Assembly: GCA_000721375.1 (NCBI GenBank)
Contig: JOGW01000009.1
Span: 186,001 to 250,000 of the forward strand
Length of the DNA: 64,000 bases
Direction of reading: 5' to 3'
From: Streptomyces sp. NRRL B-3428
GTDB lineage: Bacteria > Actinomycetota > Actinomycetes > Streptomycetales > Streptomycetaceae
Shown: positions 50,465 to 59,695 of the stretch, piece by piece
Numbering within the stretch: position 1 is the first letter of the stretch
How the letters are laid out: every line of letters begins with the position of its first letter
Notes under the pieces: generated by a model
The model's input: the letters and a program-made list of their open reading frames with translations, nothing else
What the model was told of the DNA's origin: nothing
The model's database searches: none
Program-made: the position numbers and the translations under genes

Positions 50465-51442
50465 ATGACGACAACCACCCAGGGTCCAAGCACCCGGCAC
50501 CACGCCATCGCAGCCCGCGGACTGCGCAAGGCCTACGGGGACAAGCAGGTCCTCGACGGCGTCGACCTCCATGTGCCGCAGGGCACCGTGTTCTCGCTGC
50601 TCGGGCCGAACGGGGCCGGCAAGACCACCGCCGTGAAGATCCTCTCCACCCTCATCAGGGCCGACGAGGGCGATGTCCACGTCGGTGGGTACGACCTCGC
50701 CGCCGACCCGCAGGCCGTACGCGGCTCGATCGGTGTCACCGGACAGTTCTCCGCCGTGGACGGGCTGATCACCGGTGCGGAGAACATGCTGCTCATGGCC
50801 GACCTGCAGCATCTGAGCAAGGCCGAAGGGCGGCGGGTGACCGCCGAGCTGCTGGAGCGGTTCGATCTGACGGAGGCGGCGCACAAGCCCGCGTCCACCT
50901 ACTCGGGCGGGATGAAGCGGCGGCTCGACATCGCCATGACGCTGGTCGGCGATCCGCGGATCATCTTCCTCGACGAGCCCACCACCGGGCTCGACCCGCG
51001 CTCGCGGCACAACATGTGGCAGATCATCCGGGAGCTGGTCGGCGGGGGAGTCACCGTCTTCCTCACCACCCAGTACCTGGAGGAGGCCGACGAGCTCGCC
51101 GACCGGATCGCCGTACTGAACGGCGGGAAGATCGTCGCGGAGGGAACGGCCGACGAGCTCAAGCGGCTGATCCCCGGCGGGCACGTACGGCTCCGCTTCA
51201 CGAACCCGGTCGACTACCAGGCCGCCGCCGTCGCCCTGCGCGAGGCGAACCGGGACGACGAGGCGCTCGCGCTGCAGATCCCCAGCGACGGCAGCCAGCG
51301 CGAACTGCGCTCGATCCTCGACTGGTTGGACTCCGCCGGCGTACAGGCCGACGAGTTCACCGTGCACACCCCCGACCTCGACGACGTGTTCTTCGCCCTG
51401 ACCGCGAGCAGCACCGCCACCCAGAAGGAGACCGTCCGATGA
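50465..51442 (+). CDS. DrrA-like ABC transporter ATP-binding protein
   Basis: A 325-residue ATPase of the daunorubicin-resistance type. Walker A is GPNGAGKTT, the signature YSGGMKRRLDIAMTL, Walker B IIFLDEPTTGLD. The DrrA-specific C-terminal extension (from about residue 230) ends with a VHTPDLDDVFFALT segment. With the permease encoded next it forms a two-component exporter of a hydrophobic drug. Its stop overlaps the permease start (ATGA). It lies between two SARP genes and behind SARP-like repeats. Confidence 0.93.
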   Translation: MTTTTQGPSTRHHAIAARGLRKAYGDKQVLDGVDLHVPQGTVFSLLGPNGAGKTTAVKILSTLIRADEGDVHVGGYDLAADPQAVRGSIGVTGQFSAVDGLITGAENMLLMADLQHLSKAEGRRVTAELLERFDLTEAAHKPASTYSGGMKRRLDIAMTLVGDPRIIFLDEPTTGLDPRSRHNMWQIIRELVGGGVTVFLTTQYLEEADELADRIAVLNGGKIVAEGTADELKRLIPGGHVRLRFTNPVDYQAAAVALREANRDDEALALQIPSDGSQRELRSILDWLDSAGVQADEFTVHTPDLDDVFFALTASSTATQKETVR

Positions 51443-52251
51443 GCACCCTCGCCCCCGCCAAGAAGTCGCACGCCTTCCGCGACAACATGACCATGCTGCG
51501 GCGCAACCTGCTGCACGCCCGCCGCTACCCCTCGCTCACCCTCAATCTGCTGCTCACCCCGATCATGCTGCTACTGCTCTTCGTCTACGTCTTCGGTGAC
51601 GTGATGAGCGCGGGCATCACGGGCGGCGGTCCGGACCGCTCCGAGTACATCGCGTACATCGTGCCCGGGCTGCTGTTGATGACCATCGGCTCCACGGTCA
51701 TCGGTACCGCGGTCTCCGTCTCGAACGACATGACCGAGGGCATCATGGCCCGCTTCCGCACCCTGGCCATCCACCGCGGCGCGGTCCTGATCGGGCATGT
51801 CATCGGCAGCGTGCTGCAGTCCGTCGCGAGCGTCGTGCTCGTCGGCGCGGTGGCCGTGGCCATCGGCTTCCGGTCCACGGACGCCTCCGTGGCGGAGTGG
51901 CTGCTCGCCTTCGGCCTGATCGTGCTCTTCACCGTGGCGCTCACCTGGGTCGCGGTCGGCATGGGACTCGTCAGCCCCAACGCCGAGGCCGCCAGCAACA
52001 ACGCGATGCCGCTCATCCTGCTGCCGCTGCTGTCCAGCGCGTTCATCCCGGTCGACACCATGCCGGGCTGGTTCCAGCCGGTCGCCGAGTACCAGCCCTT
52101 CAGCCCCGCGATCGAGACCCTGCGCGGTCTGCTCCTGGGCAGCGAGATCGGTACCGTCAACGCGGTCCTGACCGTCGCGTGGAGCGTGGGCCTGACCGTC
52201 CTCGGCTACTACTGGTCGAAGGCGAGCTTCAACCGCGAGCCCCAGCAGTGA
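51439..52251 (+). CDS. DrrB-like ABC-2 type permease
   Basis: A 270-residue ABC-2 membrane protein with six predicted helices. PSLTLNLLLTPIMLLLLFVYVFG is the first. The EGIMARFRTLAIHRGAVLIGHVIGS loop and the family segment LPLLLSSAFIPVDTMPGWFQ-like stretch (here LILLPLLSSAFIPVDTMP) precede the last helices. It exports the substrate energised by the DrrA-like partner, to which it is translationally coupled by ATGA. The 3' end overlaps the convergent third SARP gene by 23 bp. Confidence 0.92.
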   Translation: MSTLAPAKKSHAFRDNMTMLRRNLLHARRYPSLTLNLLLTPIMLLLLFVYVFGDVMSAGITGGGPDRSEYIAYIVPGLLLMTIGSTVIGTAVSVSNDMTEGIMARFRTLAIHRGAVLIGHVIGSVLQSVASVVLVGAVAVAIGFRSTDASVAEWLLAFGLIVLFTVALTWVAVGMGLVSPNAEAASNNAMPLILLPLLSSAFIPVDTMPGWFQPVAEYQPFSPAIETLRGLLLGSEIGTVNAVLTVAWSVGLTVLGYYWSKASFNREPQQ

Positions 52252-55200
52252 GATCCCGGGCGCCGGCAGTGAAATCCCGCGCCCCGGCGGCCAGTTCCCG
52301 CCGCGCCACAGCCAACAGCTCCTCCCGCTCCAGGGCGGCGTACTCCGACACCGCGTCGGTGAACGCCGCCCTGTCGGCGTTCTCGGCCAGCTCCCAGGCG
52401 GGTGCCGAGGACATCGTGGGGTACTGGCGCAGCACCCGCAGCCGTTCGGCGAGCGCGATCAGGCGTACGGACGCGGGGTTGCCCGAGGCCACGCCCGCGC
52501 AGCCCAGGGCGTGCGCCACCGTTCCGTACATGGGAAGTTCGACGAGCGCCGCCCCCGAGAGCAGCGCGGTCAACTCCTCCCGCAGGCCGGAGGCGAGTTC
52601 GGCCACGGGGGCCAGGCGCCCCCGCAGCGCGTGCGCGGTCAGCGCCGTGGACCGCAGCTCAAGGAGCCTGCGCCGCAGGAACGGGTCGCCGGGGTGGCGC
52701 CGCTGCTCCCGGCCGAGCCGCTCCACGGACTCGCGCCACAGCCTGAGCCCGACCTCCGTCAGACCGCGGGCCAGCGCGATCTCCGCCCGGGCGGGCAGGG
52801 CGTCTTCCAGGGTCTCGTCGAGTACCTCGTCACCGGCCGCGAGCTGCAGCCAGAACTCGGCCTCGTCGATCTCCGCGCGCTGCAGGCAGACGAGCACCAT
52901 CCGCCAGCGGTAGGCCGCCACCACATCCGCCCAGCCGCCCAGCGCGTCGAATCCGTCGAGTGCGGTGCGCAGATGCCCGTACGCCTCGTCGGACCGCTCC
53001 AGACGCAAACTCAGATCCCCGACCCGCCCGTGTGCGAGGGCCCGCATCGTCGGATGGCCCGGCGCCTTCAGGGCGGTGGTCAGCCCCCGGGCGTAGTCGA
53101 GCGCACGCTCCGGCCGCTGCCGCGCCTCCCACACCACACTGGCCACCGCTCCCGCGACCGCGGAGAGCAATGGCTCATCGGCTTCGCAGAGTTCCGTCAG
53201 CCTCGGGTAGTCGGGTCCGCGCATCTCCGGTACGGCGCACAGCACGGCCGCGAGCGCCCGCATCAGGGTGTCCGGCGGGGCGGCCGGCAGCCGCCGCAGG
53301 GTGACGAGCTGGCGTACGGCGTGCGGCCCCCGGCCCATGAACAGCGTGGTCACGCCCAACACGGCGGCGGCGCGGGCCACTTCGAGGTCTTCGGGACCGG
53401 GCCGGAAGTGCGACAGCGGGCCGCCGGTCTCGGCGGCGAGCGTGACGAGCCGCTCGTAGCTGGAGCCGGTGGCCCACAGCGAGGTGAGTACGGCGGTGAC
53501 GGCCGCCAGGGCCGGCAGATCCTCGCGGTCGAGGGCCAGCCGCAGCGCACATACGAGGTTGTCCTGCTCGGCCCGTACCTGCTGCCAGGGCGGCTGCGGG
53601 TCCGCGCCGAGGAGTAGGTCGTGGTGGCGCCGCCCGAACTCCCGCCCCCAGCGCAGGAACCGGCCGGTCACGATCTCCTCGTCGCCGGCCTCCGCCAGCT
53701 TCGCCGCCCCGAACGCCCGCAGTGTCTCCAGCATGCGGAAGCGCACCCCGGCCGGGGTGTCCTCCACCTTGATCAGCGACTGCTCGGCCAGCTGTTCAAG
53801 GAGGAAGAGCGCGTCCCCGTCCGCGTCGAGCAGATACTCGGCTGCCTCCTCCGTGAACCCGCCGGGGAACACCGACAGCGCCCGCAGCGCCGCCTTCCCC
53901 TCCGGGTCCAGGAGATTCCAGCTCCACTCGACCACGGCCCGCAGCGTCCGGTGCCGCTCCGGCGCATCCCGCGCCCCGCCTCTCAGCAGCGCGAAACGGT
54001 TCTGGAGGCGGTGCGCGATATCCGCCACCGACAGCACCCGCACCCGCGCGGCCGCCAGTTCGACGGCCAGCGGCAGTCCGTCCAGGTGGCGGCAGATCTC
54101 GGTGACCTGATCCGCGGGCAGCTCGACACCGGGCCGCGCGGCCCGCGCCCGCTGCTCGAAGAGCGCCACCGAGGTCGCCTGGGAGAGTTCGGGCAGGGCG
54201 TAGACGGATTCGGCGCCGATCCCCAGCGGCGAGCGGCTGGTGGCGAGCACCCGCAGCTCCTTCGACCGGGACACGAGGTCCTGGACGAGTACGGCGGCCT
54301 CCTGGACGACCTGCTCGCAGTTGTCGAGCACCAGGAGCGCGGGACCGGGCCCGAGCTTGGCGACGATCCCCGCGACCGCGGTCCCGCCGGACCGGCGTGC
54401 GTCGCCGCCGGACTGCCGCCCGTCCCCGGCCCCGACCGCGGCGGCCACCTCGCCCTCGACGTCTCCGCCGGGCGGCAGACCGGCGAGCGACACGAAGTGC
54501 ACCACCCGCTGCTCGGCGGCCCGGCTCACCGCGTACGAAAGCCGTGTCTTGCCCAGGCCGCCGGGACCGACCACGGTCACCACCCGGGCGGTGCCCAACA
54601 TCCGCAGGACGGAGGTGAGATCGGCCTCGCGTCCGAGCAGCGGGTTCGGCTCGTGCGGCACCCCGTGCCGTACCGCCGGTGCATCCGCGTTCAAAAGCTC
54701 CTGGTACACGGCCTTGAGCGCCCGCCCCGGATCGGCGCCCAGCTCGTCGCGCAGCGTGCGCCGGTAGTTGTCGTACCGCTTCAGCGCGGCGGCCCGCCCG
54801 ACCGCCGCCCCCTCGCTGCGCAGCAACTCGGCCAGCACTTCCTCGTCCTGAGGAGATTCCCGTACGACGTCACCGAGCACTTTGACCGCGTCATCGGCGC
54901 GCCCCACGCGGGCCAGCGCGAGCCCCCGCATCCGTATCAGGGACCGGTGGACCGCCGCCCGCTCCCAGCGCAGCGCGGCCACCGGATCGTGCAGTTCGCT
55001 CTCGCCGTCGGCCCCGCCGTCCCACAACGCGAGCCCGGCCTCGGCCTGTTGGAGCGCCGCCTCGTGCTCACCGGCCCGTTCGTGCCCGGCGCCCGCGGCG
55101 GCGTACATGAGCAGCGCCGAGCTGTCGATCTGCTCCGCGCCAAGGCCCAGGCGGTACCCGGTGGCGGTGCTCTCCACGACCTCGGGGCCGAGCTGCGCCC

Positions 55201-55402
55201 TCACCCGCGACACGAGGACCTGGAGCGCACGCGCCGGCCGCTCGGGCGCCTCGTCGGGCCACAGACCTTCCACAAGGCGGCCCGTGCTGCACCCGGTCCG
55301 CAGCTCCTGTGCGAGCAGCGCGAGGAGTCCGCGCAGGCGCGGCGCCGTGATCTCCCGCCCGCGGTAGGCGACTTGGGACAGCAGCGTCAGCTCTATGGTC
55401 AC
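52229..55402 (-). CDS. SARP-type regulator with NB-ARC ATPase
   Basis: A 1057-residue regulator. The N-terminal winged helix is short (MTIELTLLSQVAYRGREITAPRLRGLLALLA). The activator domain follows (about 95-240). An ATPase with P-loop GPGGLGKTRLSYAV near residue 277 and the VLDNCEQV Walker B reads like the LuxR/BTAD group. The C-terminus is helical, TPR-like, and ends with three AGARD-type repeats. GTG start 55402 without a clear ribosome site. Its upstream region contains a 20-bp tandem duplication. It probably governs the adjacent exporter (inference). Confidence 0.87.
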   Translation of the reverse strand: MTIELTLLSQVAYRGREITAPRLRGLLALLAQELRTGCSTGRLVEGLWPDEAPERPARALQVLVSRVRAQLGPEVVESTATGYRLGLGAEQIDSSALLMYAAAGAGHERAGEHEAALQQAEAGLALWDGGADGESELHDPVAALRWERAAVHRSLIRMRGLALARVGRADDAVKVLGDVVRESPQDEEVLAELLRSEGAAVGRAAALKRYDNYRRTLRDELGADPGRALKAVYQELLNADAPAVRHGVPHEPNPLLGREADLTSVLRMLGTARVVTVVGPGGLGKTRLSYAVSRAAEQRVVHFVSLAGLPPGGDVEGEVAAAVGAGDGRQSGGDARRSGGTAVAGIVAKLGPGPALLVLDNCEQVVQEAAVLVQDLVSRSKELRVLATSRSPLGIGAESVYALPELSQATSVALFEQRARAARPGVELPADQVTEICRHLDGLPLAVELAAARVRVLSVADIAHRLQNRFALLRGGARDAPERHRTLRAVVEWSWNLLDPEGKAALRALSVFPGGFTEEAAEYLLDADGDALFLLEQLAEQSLIKVEDTPAGVRFRMLETLRAFGAAKLAEAGDEEIVTGRFLRWGREFGRRHHDLLLGADPQPPWQQVRAEQDNLVCALRLALDREDLPALAAVTAVLTSLWATGSSYERLVTLAAETGGPLSHFRPGPEDLEVARAAAVLGVTTLFMGRGPHAVRQLVTLRRLPAAPPDTLMRALAAVLCAVPEMRGPDYPRLTELCEADEPLLSAVAGAVASVVWEARQRPERALDYARGLTTALKAPGHPTMRALAHGRVGDLSLRLERSDEAYGHLRTALDGFDALGGWADVVAAYRWRMVLVCLQRAEIDEAEFWLQLAAGDEVLDETLEDALPARAEIALARGLTEVGLRLWRESVERLGREQRRHPGDPFLRRRLLELRSTALTAHALRGRLAPVAELASGLREELTALLSGAALVELPMYGTVAHALGCAGVASGNPASVRLIALAERLRVLRQYPTMSSAPAWELAENADRAAFTDAVSEYAALEREELLAVARRELAAGARDFTAGARDLTAGARG

Positions 55403-55433
55403 GCGTGCAGGGTAACCAGGGGTCCTTCGAAGG

Positions 55434-55493
55434 TCACCAGCTGATCCCGGCGATCACCAGCTGATCCCGGCGATCACCAGCTGATCCCCGCGG
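55434..55493. repeat. 20-bp tandem repeat at the end of the EEP gene
   Basis: Units 55434-55453 and 55454-55473 are identical (TCACCAGCTGATCCCGGCGA); 55474-55493 matches except at its end. The third unit encodes the last codons and TGA stop (GISW-stop) of the EEP protein. The other two are copies beyond the stop, in the promoter of the SARP gene. Confidence 0.9.
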
Positions 55494-56559
55494 CCACCGG
55501 CAGATGATCGCTGCCCGTCTCCGGCAGCACCCACGAACTCCTCGGCTCCACACCCCTGACGAGGATCTGGTCGATCCGCGCCATCGGGAAGGAGGCAGGC
55601 CAGCTGAAGCCGAACCCGGCACCGGCCTCCTCCTGAGCCGAGCGCAGTTCGGAGGTGAGGCCGGCGAACGTGCGGTCGTCGGTGGTGCCGTTCATGTCGC
55701 CGAGCACCACCAGGCGTTCGGCCTTCTCGGCGGCGACGGCCTTCGTGAGCTTCTCCACGCCGGCGTCCCGCGAGTCCGTCCAGAAGCCGCCCCTCGGCAT
55801 GACCCGCACCGAGCCCAGATGCACCACGTACACCGCGAGCGGCCCCTGGTCCGTGGCCACGGTGGCCCGCAGCGCACGGGGCGGTTCGACGGGCACGGTC
55901 TCGGGCCGCTCCCGCTGCCGCTGCTCAGCCAGCGGTCCGACGTTGCCCCGCAGCACGTCGACCGCCCGGGTGTCCGACAGCGGCAGCTTGCTCCAGAGCC
56001 CGACCGTGCCCTCGACCACATGGTGCGGATACGTCCGCGCGAGCTCCTTCTCGTACGTGCCGCGGTCCTGGTCCGTCAGCTCCTCAAGGGCGAGCAGTTC
56101 CGCTCCGGAGGCGGCGAGCGTGCGCGCGGTGCCGGCCGGATCGGGGTTGTCCGCGCCGACGTTGTGGCTGACGACGGTGAGGTCCGCGCCCGGCACGGAC
56201 TTGTCGGTGAGCAGCCCGCCGAACAGGCTCACCCACACCACCGCCACAAGCAGCAGCGCGACCACGGCCGTGGCGGACCGGCGCCACAGCGCGAGCGCGA
56301 GCAGCGCCGGTACGAAGACGCCGCACCACGGCAGGAAGGTCTCCACGAGTGCGCCGAGGCCGCCGAAGTCCGTGATCTTCGAGTGCAGTGCCATGAGCAG
56401 GCCGAGGAGCACGACGAGGGTGGCCAGTACCCGGCCGCGCTTCCATGGGCCGGGACCGGAGAGGGCGCGCAGGGCCTTGCGGATGCGCGGACCGCTGCGG
56501 TCGGACCCCGTACCGCTGTGCTGCTCCGTGTCGGGGGCTTCCCGTACTGCGTGACTCAC
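55474..56559 (-). CDS. Membrane-anchored endonuclease/exonuclease/phosphatase (EEP) protein
   Basis: A 361-residue protein. Three N-terminal helices (about 42-60, 70-92, 96-112) are followed by an extracellular EEP domain: VVSHNVGADNPD, LLALEELTDQ with the metal Glu, VVLGDMNGTTDD and a terminal GSDHLPVAAGI with the catalytic Asp-His. Relatives hydrolyse phosphodiesters of nucleic acids or lipids. It starts inside the kinase stop (ATGA), so it is part of the two-component operon. Its 3' end is a tandemly duplicated 20-bp unit. Confidence 0.88.
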   Translation of the reverse strand: MSHAVREAPDTEQHSGTGSDRSGPRIRKALRALSGPGPWKRGRVLATLVVLLGLLMALHSKITDFGGLGALVETFLPWCGVFVPALLALALWRRSATAVVALLLVAVVWVSLFGGLLTDKSVPGADLTVVSHNVGADNPDPAGTARTLAASGAELLALEELTDQDRGTYEKELARTYPHHVVEGTVGLWSKLPLSDTRAVDVLRGNVGPLAEQRQRERPETVPVEPPRALRATVATDQGPLAVYVVHLGSVRVMPRGGFWTDSRDAGVEKLTKAVAAEKAERLVVLGDMNGTTDDRTFAGLTSELRSAQEEAGAGFGFSWPASFPMARIDQILVRGVEPRSSWVLPETGSDHLPVAAGISW

Positions 56560-57695
56560 TGATCCGACGTCCTGTTGCTCGACTGTGCTGGTGCCGCGGG
56601 CAGTTCGACGGTGATCCGCAGGCCGCCGCTGTCGCGCGGAGTGAGGGTGAGGGTGCCGTCGTGCACCTCTGTGATGCGTTTGACGATGGCGAGCCCGAGG
56701 CCGACGCCCCCGTGATCGCCGCGGATCCGCTCGGTGCCGCGCTGGAAGGGCTCGGTGAGCGTGGCGACCATCTCAGGGGAGAGCTTCTCGCCGCTGTTCT
56801 CGACCGTGAGCACCACCGCACCCGGCCCGACCCCGGTGCCGACCCACACCGTGCCCTTGTCGGGCAGGTTGTGCACGATCGCGTTCTGCACCAGGTTCGT
56901 CGTCACCTGCAGCAGCAGCGCCTGCGACCCGTGGGCCAGGGCGATGCCCCCCGAGGTCTCGATGGCGACACCGCGTTTCTCGGCGAACGGCAGCAGCGTC
57001 TCGGTGGCCTCTTCGACAAGGAGCGACAGATCGACGGGCTCGCGGGTGAAGGACCGCCGGCCGGCCCGGCTCAGCACGAGGAGCGCCTCGGTGAGATCGA
57101 TCGCGCGGCTGTTGACGTCGTGCAGCCGCTGGATCAGTTCGCCGTCGACATGGTCCGGGTCCTTGCGGGCCACGTCGAGCAGGGCCTGCGTGGTGGCGAG
57201 CGGGGTGCGCAGTTCGTGCGAGGCGTTGGCCGCGAACCGCTGCTGCTCGGCGACATGCGCTTCGAGCTGGGCGAGCATCGTGTCGAAGGCGTCGGCGAGT
57301 TCACGGAACTCGTCCTTGCGTCCCGGCAGCCTGATCCGGTGCGACAGTGATCCGTGCCCGGCGGTGCGGGTGGCTTCGGTGATACGGATCAGGGGTGCGA
57401 GCATCCGGCCCGCGAGCAGCCAGCCGCCGACGAGCCCGAAGATCAGCAGGAACACCATGACCGCGGCCGCCCGGGGGGCGAACTCGCCCAGGAGGACGGA
57501 GCGCACGGGAAAGACCCCGTTGAGGGAGTCGGGATCGGCGTTCCTGAGCATGGCGCGATCGGGGACGTACGCGAGCAGGAACATCCAGACCGCCGCGAGC
57601 AGCAGCGAACCCGCCAGCATCAGGAACCCCGCGTAGCTGAGGGTGAGCTTGAACCTGGCGCTGAATCCGGGCTGCCTGGTCTGCTGCCTATCCAC
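56556..57695 (-). CDS. Sensor histidine kinase
   Basis: A 379-residue kinase. Helix 1 is about 20-45, the extracellular loop 46-75, helix 2 76-96, and HAMP about 97-150. The dimerisation box ASHELRTPL contains phospho-acceptor His160. The ATPase boxes are VQNAIVHN (N), VENSGE (G1-like) and GGVGLGLAIVKRI (G2). The extracellular loop is short. The start overlaps the response-regulator stop by 8 bp. The adjacent VanY-like gene suggests cell-wall sensing (inference). Confidence 0.93.
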   Translation of the reverse strand: MDRQQTRQPGFSARFKLTLSYAGFLMLAGSLLLAAVWMFLLAYVPDRAMLRNADPDSLNGVFPVRSVLLGEFAPRAAAVMVFLLIFGLVGGWLLAGRMLAPLIRITEATRTAGHGSLSHRIRLPGRKDEFRELADAFDTMLAQLEAHVAEQQRFAANASHELRTPLATTQALLDVARKDPDHVDGELIQRLHDVNSRAIDLTEALLVLSRAGRRSFTREPVDLSLLVEEATETLLPFAEKRGVAIETSGGIALAHGSQALLLQVTTNLVQNAIVHNLPDKGTVWVGTGVGPGAVVLTVENSGEKLSPEMVATLTEPFQRGTERIRGDHGGVGLGLAIVKRITEVHDGTLTLTPRDSGGLRITVELPAAPAQSSNRTSDQ

Positions 57696-58374
57696 GCTCG
57701 CCGCCCCCTTCGCCCTGCTCGTCGATGCGATACCCGGCGCCGGGCACCGTGGCGATCACCCACGGCTCGCCGAGCCGCTTGCGCAGCGCCGACACCGTGA
57801 TGCGTACGGCATTGGTGAACGGGTCCGCGTTCTCGTCCCAGGCCCGCTCGAGGAGCTCCTCGGCGCTGACCACCCCGCCCTCGGCGGCGACGAGCACTTC
57901 GAGGACCGCGAACTGCTTCCTGGTCAGCGCGATGTGCAGCCCGTCGCGGTAGACCTCGCGCCGGAACGGATCAAGGCGAAGCCCCGCGATCTCCCGTACG
58001 GGCGGTCTGTTGTGCGCCCGGCGACGGTCCAGCGCCCTGAGCCTGAGCACCAGCTCCTGCAGGTCGAAGGGCTTGGTCAGATAGTCGTCGGCGCCGAGCC
58101 CGAACCCGCTCGCCTTGTCGTCGAGCCGGTCGGCCGCGGTGAGCATCAGGATCGGCATCCCGCTCCCTGAGGCGACGATCGTCTTGGCGACCTCGTCACC
58201 ACTCGGACCGGGGATGTCCCGGTCGAGTACGGCGATGTCGTACGCGTTGACGCTCAGGAGCTCGAGGGCGGTGTCGCCGTCCCCGGCGATGTCCGCGGCG
58301 ATCGCCTCGAGACGCAGACCGTCACGGATGGCCTCCGCCAGATAGGGCTCGTCCTCGACGATCAGCACTCGCAT
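57688..58374 (-). CDS. OmpR-family response regulator
   Basis: A 228-residue regulator. The receiver domain has acidic Glu7-Asp8, phospho-acceptor Asp51 (AVLDRDIPG) and Lys in YLTKPF. The C-terminal winged helix (about 130-220) contains LTRKQFAVLEVLVAAEGGVVSAEELLE and RITVSALRKRLG. It is the first gene of the operon with the kinase and the EEP protein. It is divergent from the VanY-like gene, and 11-bp direct repeats between the two (58396-58414) fit its binding mode. Confidence 0.94.
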   Translation of the reverse strand: MRVLIVEDEPYLAEAIRDGLRLEAIAADIAGDGDTALELLSVNAYDIAVLDRDIPGPSGDEVAKTIVASGSGMPILMLTAADRLDDKASGFGLGADDYLTKPFDLQELVLRLRALDRRRAHNRPPVREIAGLRLDPFRREVYRDGLHIALTRKQFAVLEVLVAAEGGVVSAEELLERAWDENADPFTNAVRITVSALRKRLGEPWVIATVPGAGYRIDEQGEGGGERG

Positions 58375-58395
58375 GGTCCGAGGCTACGAGCCGCC

Positions 58396-58414
58396 GCATA
58401 TCGTGGGCATATCG
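58396..58414. promoter_or_regulatory. OmpR-type direct repeat
   Basis: GCATATCG at 58396-58403 and 58407-58414 (11-bp period), with a further GCATACG at 58421, in the 87-bp space between the response regulator and VanY-like genes. Likely bound by the response regulator. Confidence 0.65.
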
Positions 58415-58461
58415 AAAACGGCATACGTACCCGCAACACCGTATTTCGTTGACTGCGGAGC

Positions 58462-59148
58462 ATGAAGACCGCTCTTGGTGCTTTTCCTCTTGTCTCTGTT
58501 GTGGCCCTGACGCTCACGGGTGCGGCCCTCGCCGGCTGTCAGTCGGCGCCCACCTCGTCCTTCTCCTCGGTGTCGCCGTCCGAGTCGACCTCAGTGACGC
58601 CGTCCGAGTCGTCCTCGGTGTCGCCCTCTGAGAGTGCGTCGCCGTCGGAGACTCCCGGCCGGACTCCGTCCGCCCCGCCCCCGCAGCGGCGCCCACTGGG
58701 CCAGGCGGACGGCGCGGTCCCCTCCGGCACGACCGTCCTCGACGACATACCGGCCGTGGCCAACCTCGATTCCGACCTGCTCACGGCACTGCGTCAGGCC
58801 GCGCAGGCCGCCGCGGACACCGGCGTCACGTTCCGTGTGAACAGCGGCTGGCGCTCACCGGCGTACCAGGAGAACCTGCTCCACAAGGCGATAGCGACGT
58901 ACGGCTCACAGGAGGAGGCCGCCCGCTGGGTGGCCACGGCACAGACCTCCCCGCATGTCTCGGGCGCCGCGATCGACCTCGGCCCCTCGTCCGCCACCAC
59001 CTGGCTGTCGCGCAACGGTGCGGCGTACGGGCTGTGCCAGATCTACCGCAACGAACCCTGGCACTACGAACTGCGCCCCCAGGCGGTCACGCAGGGCTGC
59101 CCGGCGATGTACGCGGATCCGACGGAGGATCCGCGGATGGGGCGGTGA
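58462..59148 (+). CDS. VanY-like D,D-carboxypeptidase lipoprotein (M15)
   Basis: A 228-residue lipoprotein. The lipobox LAGC places the lipidated Cys at 26. A Ser/Pro/Glu linker with SVSPSES-type repeats (about 33-64) spans the wall. The M15B domain has the motifs SGWRS (128-132), His165 and Asp172 in SPHVSGAAIDLG, and Glu198/His201 in EPWHYE, the full zinc and catalytic set. Cys192 and Cys213 may pair. It removes terminal D-Ala from stem peptides. Probable control by the divergent two-component system. Confidence 0.92.
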   Translation: MKTALGAFPLVSVVALTLTGAALAGCQSAPTSSFSSVSPSESTSVTPSESSSVSPSESASPSETPGRTPSAPPPQRRPLGQADGAVPSGTTVLDDIPAVANLDSDLLTALRQAAQAAADTGVTFRVNSGWRSPAYQENLLHKAIATYGSQEEAARWVATAQTSPHVSGAAIDLGPSSATTWLSRNGAAYGLCQIYRNEPWHYELRPQAVTQGCPAMYADPTEDPRMGR

Positions 59149-59204
59149 GGCCGGATGCGGCGGTGAGGCCGGATGCCGGTGGGACGCCAGGCGCTGGTGT
59201 GACC

Positions 59205-59627
59205 TCAGGTGCCGGTCTCGGCGGCGGCCGCGTGCCCGGGGTTCCAGAGTTGATCGGCCTCGCCGCGCGCCAGGTGCTCCTCGTAGATCCGCACCTTGTA
59301 CCGCATCACGTCCAGAGCCTCGTTCAACTCCCGTACCTGCGCCTCTACTTGATCCGCATGCCGCTGCAGCAGCTCGAGCCGCCCGCGCTCGGTACCGGGA
59401 CCCTGCCGGGCCAGGTCGATGTACTCGCGGATCGTGGCCAGCGACATCCCGGAGGAGCGCAGCTTCGTACAGATCGCGAGCCATTCCAGGTCCTCCTCGT
59501 GATAGACCCGGCGCCCGTTCGCGAGCCGCCGCACGGGGTTCGCGAACAGCCCCTCGCGCTCGTAGAACCGCAGCGCGTGCACGCTCAGACCGCTGCGCGC
59601 GGACACCTCACCGATGCTCAGATCCAT
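59205..59627 (-). CDS. MerR-family regulator
   Basis: A 140-residue MerR protein. The helix-turn-helix and wing are LSIGEVSARSGLSVHALRFYEREGLFANPVRRLANGRRVY (3-42). The coiled coil (about 84-120) contains LELLQRHADQVEAQVRELNEALDVM. The C-terminus is short and lacks a conserved Cys pair, so metal sensing of the usual type is unlikely. The plus-strand promoter between it and the divergent SDR has the 19-bp spacer typical of MerR targets. Confidence 0.9.
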   Translation of the reverse strand: MDLSIGEVSARSGLSVHALRFYEREGLFANPVRRLANGRRVYHEEDLEWLAICTKLRSSGMSLATIREYIDLARQGPGTERGRLELLQRHADQVEAQVRELNEALDVMRYKVRIYEEHLARGEADQLWNPGHAAAAETGT

Positions 59628-59656
59628 GCCCGCCCCGCTCCTGCCGCCCCCGGCCC

Positions 59657-59687
59657 TTGATCTAGACCCGACTCTAGCTTTTAGCGT
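59657..59687 (+). promoter_or_regulatory. MerR-type promoter of the SDR gene
   Basis: -35 TTGATC (59657-59662), 19-bp spacer containing CTAGA-CCCGAC-TCTAG, and -10 TAGCGT (59682-59687). It points to the SDR, and the divergent MerR is the obvious activator. Confidence 0.75.
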
Positions 59688-59695
59688 CTAGCCGT

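Noticed and set aside
46761..55402. A secondary-metabolite cluster around the SARP and exporter genes
   Set aside because: No biosynthetic core enzymes are present; only regulators, an exporter and a small hypothetical protein.
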